Assembly: GCF_022179445.1 (NCBI RefSeq)
Contig: NZ_BPQU01000003.1
Coordinates: forward strand, 1 to 64,000
Reading direction: 5' to 3'
Source of the DNA: Methylobacterium mesophilicum
GTDB lineage: Bacteria > Pseudomonadota > Alphaproteobacteria > Rhizobiales > Beijerinckiaceae
DNA length: 64,000 bases
Shown: positions 58,117-64,000 of the stretch, in pieces
Layout of the letters: each line of letters begins with the position of its first letter
Position numbering within the stretch: position 1 is the first letter of the stretch
Notes under the pieces: model-generated
The model's input: only the letters and a program-made list of their open reading frames with translations
The model's database searches: none
What the model was told of the DNA's origin: nothing
Translations under genes and position numbers: made by a program

Positions 58117-59259
58117 ATGAAGCAGATCCTCGCCCCGATCGTCGCCGGCCTCCTGGGCGCGGCACCGGCCGCCGCGCAGGCCCCTGTGCGGATCGGCCTG
58201 TCGGCGCCGCTCACCGGGCCGGATGCCGCCTTGGGCCAGGGGCTCCGGCAGGGCGCCGAGCAGGCTGTCGCCGACCAGAACCGCGCCGGCGGCAGCCGTC
58301 CGAAATTCGCCCTGGTGCCGGCCGACGATGCCGGCGATCCCAGGCAAGCCCTCGCCGCCGCGAAGAAATTCGCCGGTGAAGGCGTGCGCTTCGTGGTCGG
58401 GCCGTTCGAGTCCGGGGCGGTCGCGGCGGCGGCTCCGGTCTACGAGGAGGCCGGCGCCGTGATGGTCGCGCCCGGCGCCGCCTATACGCCTCTGACCGGC
58501 CGCGGGTTGTGGAACCTGTTCCGGCTGGGCCCGAGCGACGCGCAGCAGGGCCGGGCGGCGGGGAGCTATCTCGCCAAGGCGTTCGCCGGCCGGCGCGTCG
58601 CCATCGTCAACGATCGCTCGACCTACGGGCGCGGCCTCGCCGAGGCGGTGGCGGCGCGCCTGAAGGAGGCCGGCACCCCGGAGGTGCTGTTCGACGGCTT
58701 TCCCCGCGGCACACGCGACCTCTCCGATCTCATTGGGCGGGTGAAGGCGGCCCGGGTCGAGGCCGTGTATTTCGGGGGGCTGGCGCCGGAGGCCGCCACC
58801 CTGGTTCGCGCCCTGCGCGAGGCGTCCATCGGCGCAACGCTGGTGGCGGGCGACGGCATCCTCGATCCCGCCTTTGCGGCCGTCGCCGGCCCGGCCGGGG
58901 AGGGGACCGTGATGACCCTGCCCCCCGATCCGCCGCGCCTGCCCGAGCCGAAGGGCGGCAAGGCGACGGCGCGCAGCCCAGAGGCCGAGAGCGTCGCGGC
59001 TTCGGGCTACGCGGCGGTGGAAGTGCTGGCTCAAGGCTTGGAGCGCGCCCGCGCGGCGGACCCGAAAGCCGTGCGCGTTCCGGACGGCCGCAAAGTCGCC
59101 GAGGCGCTGCACGGCACCCAGCCTGCGCGCACGATCCTCGGTCCGGTCGGCTTCGACGAACGTGGCGACCGGATCACCGGTCCGGTCACCCTGCGGGTCT
59201 GGCGGCGGACGCCGGACGGGCGCCTAGACTACGCCGGCAACGACGTCTCCGGTCCGTGA
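58117..59259 (+). CDS. Branched-chain-amino-acid-type ABC substrate-binding protein
   Basis: This is a 380-residue periplasmic protein of the LivK/Peripla_BP_6 family. The signal peptide ends at AAPAAAQA (about residue 21). RIGLSAPLTGPDAALGQGLRQGAEQAV, FVVGPFESGAVAAAAPVYEEAGAVMVAPGA, NLFRLGPSDAQQGRAAG and VAIVNDRSTYGRGLAEAV follow the family order. A GTG two codons earlier is an alternative start. No permease or ATPase genes are adjacent, so the transporter is either elsewhere or the protein is an orphan sensor. The ligand is unknown. Confidence 0.9.
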   Translation: MKQILAPIVAGLLGAAPAAAQAPVRIGLSAPLTGPDAALGQGLRQGAEQAVADQNRAGGSRPKFALVPADDAGDPRQALAAAKKFAGEGVRFVVGPFESGAVAAAAPVYEEAGAVMVAPGAAYTPLTGRGLWNLFRLGPSDAQQGRAAGSYLAKAFAGRRVAIVNDRSTYGRGLAEAVAARLKEAGTPEVLFDGFPRGTRDLSDLIGRVKAARVEAVYFGGLAPEAATLVRALREASIGATLVAGDGILDPAFAAVAGPAGEGTVMTLPPDPPRLPEPKGGKATARSPEAESVAASGYAAVEVLAQGLERARAADPKAVRVPDGRKVAEALHGTQPARTILGPVGFDERGDRITGPVTLRVWRRTPDGRLDYAGNDVSGP

Positions 59260-59571
59260 GCGCGGGCCGCCCGGGACCGCGATCCGAGGGCGGTCCGGAC
59301 GCGGCATTCCTGAGATGGCCGCCAGTTTTTTGGAAAAGATGATGCCAAATCAGCGGTTGCGCGCATCATCCGGGGCTCGATATCCAGTCCGATCGGCACG
59401 GCGTGACTTGCCGCGGGATCGTGCGACGACTAAATGCGGGCAGCGTCGCTGAGCAGGCGCGGACCGTCCGTCGGATCGGATCCGCGCCCTGCGGCGTTTC
59501 CCGAGCTTGATGACAGCCGTTGAAGTTTTGCCGGAACGCCTGCTGCCGGACGGTCCGACTGGAGAAGGTGC
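59260..59571 (+). other. Spacer before infA with hairpins
   Basis: There is no gene in these 312 bases. A short stem GGACCGC/GCGGTCC lies near 59275-59296. GCGGC-N12-GCCGC followed by a T run (59301-59331) is a plausible terminator. GGCGCGGA/TCCGCGCC (59456-59488) forms an 8-bp stem in what would be the infA leader. Confidence 0.4.
59301..59331 (+). terminator. Probable intrinsic terminator after the binding-protein gene
   Basis: A 5-bp GC stem (GCGGC / GCCGC) with a 12-base loop is followed, after CAG, by six T residues. The stem is short, so efficiency is doubtful. Confidence 0.4.
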
Positions 59572-59847
59572 ATGGCGAAAGAAGAATTGATGCAGTTCGA
59601 CGGTCTCGTGATCGAGATCTTGCCGGACGCGCGCTACCGCGTGCAGCTCGACCAGGGTCACGAGATCGTCGCCTACACGGCCGGCAAGATGAAGAAGAAC
59701 CGCATCAAGACGCTGGCGGGTGATCGGGTTACGGTCGAGATGTCGCCCTACGACCTCGAGAAGGGCCGCCTGGTGTTCCGTCACAAGGACGAGCGCTCCG
59801 CGGGTCCGCGTCCGCAGGTGCGGGGCGGTCAGTTCCGCCGCCGCTGA
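59572..59847 (+). CDS. infA: Translation initiation factor IF-1 with C-terminal extension
   Basis: This is a 91-residue S1/OB-fold protein. [70 protein letters not shown]-type sequence (given here only in summary) follows IF-1 throughout, which blocks the ribosomal A site during initiation. About 19 extra basic residues ([18 protein letters not shown]) extend beyond the usual 72. In many alphaproteobacteria a canonical 72-residue IF-1 exists, so this may be a second paralogue. The stop codon overlaps the next ATG by one base. Confidence 0.92.
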   Translation: MAKEELMQFDGLVIEILPDARYRVQLDQGHEIVAYTAGKMKKNRIKTLAGDRVTVEMSPYDLEKGRLVFRHKDERSAGPRPQVRGGQFRRR

Positions 59848-60812
59848 TGGCTGAGCGCGCGACCCGGGTTTCCTCGGTCGCGCCGGCCTATCTGCTCCTC
59901 ACGCTCACGGCGTTGCTCTGGGCCGGAAACGCGGTCAGCAGCCGCTGGGCTCCGGGGCACGTCTCGCCGCAGGTGATCACGACGCTGCGCTGGGCTGTGG
60001 CCTGCACTGCGCTCGCGCCGTTCGCGGCCCGCAGGCTCGTGGCGGAATGGCCGCTCCTGCGCCCCCACTGGCTGCGCATCCTGCTGATGGGCGGCCTCGG
60101 CTACACTGCTTTCAACTGCCTGTTCTACGCCGCCGGCGTCCACACCGGAGCGGTCAACCTGGCGCTGTTCCAGGGAGCGATCCCGGTCCTGGTGATCCTG
60201 CTCAACCGCGTGGCCTACCGGGTGCCGGTCACCCTCGGCCAGATGCTTGGCGTGGTCCTGACGCTGATCGGCGCCGGCATCGCCGCAACGCACGGCGACT
60301 GGTCGGTCCTGACGCGCCTCGATTTCAACCGTGGCGACGTCCTCGTGTTCGGCGCCTGCCTGCTCTACGCGGGCTACACGATCTTCCTGCCGACGCGCCC
60401 GAAGGTGACGGCGCTGGCGTTCTTCGCCGCCATGGCGATCGCCGCCTTCGTGACCTCGCTGCCGCCCCTCGCCGTCGAGTGGGCCACGGGGCATGCGGTC
60501 TGGCCCGGGCTGGCGGGCTGGGCGATGGTCGCCTTCGTGGGCCTTGGGCCGTCGCTGCTGGCGCAGTTGTTCTTCATGCGCGGGGTCGAACTGATCGGCC
60601 CGAACCGGGCCGGCCTGTTCGTCAACCTCGTGCCGATTTTCGGCGCGGGCCTCGCCGTCCTGCTGGTCGGCGAGCCGTTCGGGGCGACTCAAGCCGTCGC
60701 CCTGGCCCTGGTGCTCGGGGGGATCGCCTGTGCCGAGCGCCTGAAGCCGGCGCCGGCCGCCGCGGCGACCCCCGAAGCCGCTTATTCGCAGACGCGGACG
60801 CGCCGGATGTAG
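59847..60812 (+). CDS. EamA/DMT-family transporter
   Basis: This is a 321-residue inner-membrane protein with ten predicted helices in two EamA halves. Features are LTLTALLWAGNAVSSRWAPG, LMGGLGYTAFNCLFYAAGVHTGAVNLAL and, in the second half, LAQLFFMRGVELIGPNRAGLFVNLVPIFGAGLAVLLVGEPF. The substrate is unknown, and relatives export amino acids or other metabolites. Its ATG overlaps the infA stop by one base. Its last 31 bases overlap the 3' end of the convergent small-protein gene. Confidence 0.9.
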   Translation: MAERATRVSSVAPAYLLLTLTALLWAGNAVSSRWAPGHVSPQVITTLRWAVACTALAPFAARRLVAEWPLLRPHWLRILLMGGLGYTAFNCLFYAAGVHTGAVNLALFQGAIPVLVILLNRVAYRVPVTLGQMLGVVLTLIGAGIAATHGDWSVLTRLDFNRGDVLVFGACLLYAGYTIFLPTRPKVTALAFFAAMAIAAFVTSLPPLAVEWATGHAVWPGLAGWAMVAFVGLGPSLLAQLFFMRGVELIGPNRAGLFVNLVPIFGAGLAVLLVGEPFGATQAVALALVLGGIACAERLKPAPAAAATPEAAYSQTRTRRM

Positions 60813-61087
60813 ACGTCGCCGTAGGGGTCGATCGTGCGGCGGCGCTCGAAGTGGCAGACCGGACCGTAATCCTCTTCCACGTAGACAGGCGGCGGGGCGC
60901 GGTAGACCGGCCGGCCCGGATAGTAGCCATTGTTGGCCGACGACGCGATGGCGCCGCCGACCGCGAGGCCGCCGAGCACGCCGAGGGCCGCTGCGCCGCC
61001 GGCGCCGATCCCGTCACGGGCCTGGGCGGCCGGAGAGAGGGTGGCGAGGCTCCCGACGATGAGGCTCGTCGCGAGAAGGTACTTCAT
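60782..61087 (-). CDS. Small exported protein with Gly-rich segment, function unknown
   Basis: This is a 101-residue protein. The signal peptide MKYLLATSLIVGSLATLSPA ends at AQA. A hydrophobic Gly/Ala segment follows (GAGGAAALGVLGGLAVGGAIA), of the glycine-zipper kind. Then comes a Tyr/Pro-rich stretch (NNGYYPGRPVYRAPPPVYV) and a C-terminal tail with two Cys (VCHFERRR...RVRVCE). GGGGGA precedes the ATG. A longer frame upstream is not supported. It may sit in the envelope, but the role is unknown. Confidence 0.8.
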   Translation of the reverse strand: MKYLLATSLIVGSLATLSPAAQARDGIGAGGAAALGVLGGLAVGGAIASSANNGYYPGRPVYRAPPPVYVEEDYGPVCHFERRRTIDPYGDVYIRRVRVCE

Positions 61088-61250
61088 GACATTCCCCCTG
61101 ATGGGTGCGATTCGGTCAGGCGTAGGCTGACTACCACACCTCAGCTTTGGGGCGTTTGTTCGGCCGCACATCGCGACTTGACGTGGGGTGTTCCGACGCA
61201 CCAAACCCGGATCGGACGCATCAAAACAACAACCGCGAGCGGAGGCCGGC

Positions 61251-61856
61251 ATGGTGACACGGGGCTTCGTCGGGCGCAGGCAGCCGCCCGAGACGGGCGC
61301 GCGCATCCCGCCCGGCCAATATCTCACCGAGGATTTCCCGATCCTGCAGATCGGCCCCAACCCGACCGTGGATCCGGCCACCTGGCGGTTCACGCTGCGT
61401 GAGGGCTCTCGGCCGATCAAGACGTGGAGCTGGGAAGAATTCGAGGCTCTGCCCCGCACCACCTGGCAGGGGGACATCCACTGCGTCACCAAGTGGTCGA
61501 AGTTCGACACCGCCTGGAAGGGCGTGAGCTTCGACGACCTGCTGGCCGATGCCGGCATCGCGGCGCCGACCGGGTATCTCCTGGCGGAATCCTACGACGA
61601 CTACACCACCAACATGCCGGTGGCCGACCTCGTGAACGGTCAAGCCATGGTGGCGACGCGCTATGCCGGCCAGCCGATCCACCCGGATCACGGCGGCCCG
61701 GCGCGGCTGCTCGTGCCGCACCTCTATTTCTGGAAGAGCGCCAAATGGGTGAAGGGCCTTCGCTTCACTCAGACCGATACCGCCGGCTTCTGGGAGTTGC
61801 GCGGGTATCACATGTACGGGGATCCCTGGCGTGAGCAGCGCTACACTGGTGACTGA
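61251..61856 (+). CDS. Sulfite-oxidase-fold molybdopterin-dependent oxidoreductase, cytoplasmic
   Basis: This is a 201-residue protein of the sulfite oxidase/YedY catalytic-domain family. The Mo-ligand Cys lies in GDIHCVTKWSKFD (residue 78). DYTTNMPVADL and YAGQPIHPDHGGPARLLVPHLYFWKSAKWVKGL are typical. There is no twin-Arg or other signal peptide, so it should act in the cytoplasm, unlike YedY (MsrP). GGAGG 6 bases upstream supports this ATG over an earlier in-frame one. It overlaps the flavin-reductase gene by 26 bases, which should supply or take its electrons. Confidence 0.88.
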   Translation: MVTRGFVGRRQPPETGARIPPGQYLTEDFPILQIGPNPTVDPATWRFTLREGSRPIKTWSWEEFEALPRTTWQGDIHCVTKWSKFDTAWKGVSFDDLLADAGIAAPTGYLLAESYDDYTTNMPVADLVNGQAMVATRYAGQPIHPDHGGPARLLVPHLYFWKSAKWVKGLRFTQTDTAGFWELRGYHMYGDPWREQRYTGD

Positions 61857-62568
61857 GCCGATCGTCTTCCGCTGGCACCAGGCCGAGATCACCGCAATCG
61901 CGCCCGTCACCCCGCAGGTGAAGAGCTTTCGGCTGCGCTGCGCCATCGCGCAGGCCTACCGGGCCGGCCAGCACGTCGACGTCCGCCTGACCGCCGAGGA
62001 CGGCTACCAGGCTCAGCGCAGCTACTCGATCGCCTCGGCGCCCGACGGCAGCGGCACCCTCGAGCTGATGGTCGAGGCGCTGCCCGACGGCGAGGTCTCG
62101 GGCTGGTTCTCGGAGGCCGCCGAGGTCGGCGACCGGGTCGAGCTGCGCGGGCCGATCGGCGGCTCGTTCTCCTGGGACGGCCCGGATGGCGGCCCGCTGC
62201 TGCTGGGGGCCGGCGGCTCCGGCGTGGTGCCGCTGCTGGCGATGCTGCGCCGGCGTGCGCTGGTCGCCCCGCAGATCCCGGCGGCCCTGATCTACTCCGC
62301 CCGCACCCGCGCAGACGCGATCGCGCTGCCCGAACTGGAGCGCCTCGCCGCCGACGGAACCGGCTTCTCCCTGCACCTCACCACCACCCGGGATTCCGGC
62401 GGCCGGCGGATCGACGCCGCCCTCGTGGCCGGCGCCCTGGCGCGGCTCGGACGACCTGAAAAGGTCTTCCTCTGCGGGTCGAACCGATTCGTCGGCGCGG
62501 CCTCCGACCTGATCCTGGCGGCGGGCGTCCCGGCTGGCGTGATCCGGACCGAGCGGTTCGGCAGCTGA
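61831..62568 (+). CDS. Ferredoxin-NADP-reductase-type FAD oxidoreductase
   Basis: This is a 245-residue flavoprotein. The FAD domain (about 1-105) has GQHVDVRLTAEDGYQAQRSYSIAS, the RxYS flavin motif. The NAD(P) domain has PLLLGAGGSGVVPLLAMLRR and ends VFLCGSNRFVGAASDLILAAG. No [2Fe-2S] domain is attached. It starts at a GTG inside the molybdoenzyme gene, so the two are translationally coupled and probably form an NAD(P)H-linked redox pair. Its stop is immediately followed by the convergent antiporter gene. Confidence 0.9.
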   Translation: MSSATLVTEPIVFRWHQAEITAIAPVTPQVKSFRLRCAIAQAYRAGQHVDVRLTAEDGYQAQRSYSIASAPDGSGTLELMVEALPDGEVSGWFSEAAEVGDRVELRGPIGGSFSWDGPDGGPLLLGAGGSGVVPLLAMLRRRALVAPQIPAALIYSARTRADAIALPELERLAADGTGFSLHLTTTRDSGGRRIDAALVAGALARLGRPEKVFLCGSNRFVGAASDLILAAGVPAGVIRTERFGS

Positions 62569-63660
62569 TCAGGGGCTGAAGATCAGCACGAGGTAGACGA
62601 AGAACACCACGAGGTGCACGGCGCCCTCCAGAACCGTCGTGCGCAGGCCCGAGAAGGTCTGCGTGCTCAAGATCAGCGTCACCGCGAGCAGCGTCATCTC
62701 GGTGGGCTTGAGGCCGAGCACCACGGTCTGGCCGGTGAGCAGGCCGATCGTGAGGATCGCCGGCACCGTGAGGCCGACCGTCGAGGTCGCCGCGCCCAGG
62801 CACAGGTTGATCGCCCGCTGCAGTTCGTTGCGCGCGATGGCCTTCAGCGCCGAGATCGCCTCCGGGGTGAACACGATGGCAGCGATCAGCACGCCGCCGA
62901 GCGCGGAGGGCGCCCCGAGCGCCGCGATGCCGTGGTCGAGGATCGCCGCGAGGCTCTTGGCCAGCAGCACGATCGGTACGACGTTGGCGAGCAGCAGCAC
63001 GACGTGCTTCGCGATCGCGCCGCGCGAGGTCGAACCCGAGCCGGCCTCGCTGTCCGCCTCCTCTTCCGACTCCTGGAAAAAGTCGCTGTGCCGGCTGGTC
63101 TGGATCAGCAGGAACACCCCGTAGAGCGCCAGGGTGAACACCGAGAAGGTCACCGCCTGCAGGGTGGTCAGGGTGCCGTCGGCGGTGGAGCTGGTGAAGT
63201 TCGGGATGATCAGCGCGACGGTGGTCAGCGGGATGATCACCGACAGGAAAGCCGAGGCTCCCTGCAGGTTGTAGCTCTGCTGGTGGTGGCGCAGGCCGCC
63301 CATCAGCAGCCCGAGGCCGACCACGCCGTTCAGCACGATCATCAGCACGGCGAACATCGTGTCGCGGCCGAGCGTCGGCGCGTCCTTGGCCGAGAGCATC
63401 ACGGCGGAGATCAGCGCCACCTCGATGATCACGATCGACAGGGTCAGCACCAGGGTGCCGAGCGGCTCGCCGAGCCGATGCGCGAGATCCTCGGCCTCGT
63501 GTACGACCCCGAAGGCCGCCCAGACGATGACCGCGAGCAGCCAGGCGAACAGGCCGCCCGCGAACCAGGGCTGCGACAGGTCCCCGAGCCAGGACTTCCC
63601 GAACCACGCGAAGGCGAGAACCGTCGCCCACGCCACCGCCAGCCGCAGGACTCCCGTCAT
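62569..63660 (-). CDS. Calcium/proton exchanger (ChaA/CAX-type)
   Basis: This is a 363-residue inner-membrane cation/H+ antiporter with about 11 helices. The paired acidic motifs are HEAEDLAHRLGEPLGTLVLTLSIVIIEVALI in the first half and VFTPEAISALKAIARNELQRAINLCLGAATSTVGLTVP in the second. An acidic cytoplasmic loop (ESEEEADSEAGSG) lies between, as in ChaA. It would extrude Ca2+ or Na+ in exchange for protons. The Met at 63660 gives the normal start, and a longer frame upstream is not used. Confidence 0.92.
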   Translation of the reverse strand: MTGVLRLAVAWATVLAFAWFGKSWLGDLSQPWFAGGLFAWLLAVIVWAAFGVVHEAEDLAHRLGEPLGTLVLTLSIVIIEVALISAVMLSAKDAPTLGRDTMFAVLMIVLNGVVGLGLLMGGLRHHQQSYNLQGASAFLSVIIPLTTVALIIPNFTSSTADGTLTTLQAVTFSVFTLALYGVFLLIQTSRHSDFFQESEEEADSEAGSGSTSRGAIAKHVVLLLANVVPIVLLAKSLAAILDHGIAALGAPSALGGVLIAAIVFTPEAISALKAIARNELQRAINLCLGAATSTVGLTVPAILTIGLLTGQTVVLGLKPTEMTLLAVTLILSTQTFSGLRTTVLEGAVHLVVFFVYLVLIFSP

Positions 63661-63877
63661 GGTCTTGGTCGTCTCCGTGCGCGGTCGTGCGTACTGTCGG
63701 ACCCAATGAGAGTCCATGCCCGGCCTGGACCGGGTCAGCCCGCGTCCTACGGTGGCGTCAGTGCGGGCGGACCAGCCTCGCCGCGCCCCTCTGAGCGCGC
63801 GCAACCGGCCCATGCCGTGGCGGGAGTGGTCATCGGGCCCCGTAGGCGCTACCTTGTCAGGACCCGAATAAAGTCCG

Positions 63878-64000
63878 GTGCCTGATTCCTCCGCCGCGCG
63901 ATGGCGCGCTGCCGGGCGCGGCGCGGCCGTTGAGAGTTTCCGAAACTTGCCCTTCCCGACCCTGCCCGCCCCCCTCGCGCGGGCCCTGTCCGAGCGCGGC
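63878..64000 (+). CDS. N terminus of a probable DEAD/DEAH-box RNA helicase (partial)
   Basis: The frame from GTG at 63878 runs off the window and contains NLPFPTLPAPLARALSERG. This pattern of an aromatic residue, small hydrophobics and a helix ending in ERG matches the segment just before the Q motif of RhlE/CsdA-type helicases. A TTG at 63947 is another possible start. The evidence is only 41 residues, so the call is tentative. Confidence 0.45.
   Translation, partial: MPDSSAARWRAAGRGAAVESFRNLPFPTLPAPLARALSERG

Overview
The window is a high-GC (roughly 70 %) chromosomal segment of a Gram-negative alphaproteobacterium, most likely order Hyphomicrobiales (Rhizobiales) and, by gene style, Methylobacterium-like. 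The supports are: the lipid A block rseP-bamA-lpxD-fabZ-lpxA-lpxI-lpxB, with LpxI rather than LpxH and no skp; an HWE-type histidine kinase; an apparent EcfG-type general-stress promoter (GGAAC-N16-CGTT); and many small exported Ala/Gly/Thr-rich proteins. The genus is an inference. No methylotrophy gene, rRNA, tRNA, CRISPR array, transposase or phage gene was seen.

Layout. 1-4.7 kb: end of an outer-membrane barrel, a DUF2076 protein, three tiny membrane or exported proteins, a PncC-like amidase, a histidine phosphatase and NAD(P)HX dehydratase. 4.7-8.6 kb (minus): an ABC exporter, then a FhuF-type ferric reductase translationally coupled to an MFS carrier, probably a siderophore-iron uptake and release pair. 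8.7-12.3 kb: a TetR regulator divergent from an EmrA/EmrB efflux pair, with two near-identical palindromic operators between them. 12.5-21.2 kb: the envelope block (RseP, BamA, LpxD, FabZ, LpxA, LpxI, LpxB), mostly tightly packed, with hairpins before lpxD and fabZ. 21.2-30.5 kb: a long inverted-repeat element, small hypothetical genes, a 2OG-Fe(II) oxygenase, an SbmA-type ABC transporter, a stress-promoter small protein, the Entner-Doudoroff pair eda-edd, a second inverted-repeat element and a secreted L-asparaginase. 30.5-36.9 kb: an acyltransferase, a duplicated YdcZ transporter, an ArsB-like transporter, a metallophosphoesterase and an MFS carrier. 37.0-43.6 kb: a sensor kinase/NtrC-type regulator pair, a free-standing Hpt protein, an HWE kinase and UbiB.

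43.6-53.2 kb is the most interesting part. A LacI-family regulator sits between two transcription units. The minus unit holds an alpha-hydroxy-acid oxidase, a beta-propeller lactonase, an MFS carrier, uronate dehydrogenase, a ModA-like binding protein without a signal peptide, and a second MFS carrier. The plus unit holds an Asp/Glu-racemase-fold enzyme lacking its second catalytic Cys and an OtnI/hydroxypyruvate-isomerase-like enzyme. A perfect 14-bp palindrome of the LacI/GalR type precedes the minus unit and regulator, and a 12/14 match precedes the plus unit. Uronate would be oxidised to an aldarolactone and opened to an aldarate. The dehydratases of the standard pathway are absent, so the downstream steps may be unusual.

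53.2-64 kb: a TonB-dependent siderophore receptor, a D-2-hydroxyacid dehydrogenase with an aromatic aminotransferase, a branched-chain-type binding protein, a C-terminally extended IF-1, an EamA transporter, a small secreted protein, a cytosolic sulfite-oxidase-fold protein overlapping a flavin reductase, a Ca2+/H+ antiporter and the start of a probable DEAD-box helicase.

All functional calls come from reading protein motifs by eye. No database search was possible, and start codons are judged from Shine-Dalgarno context.
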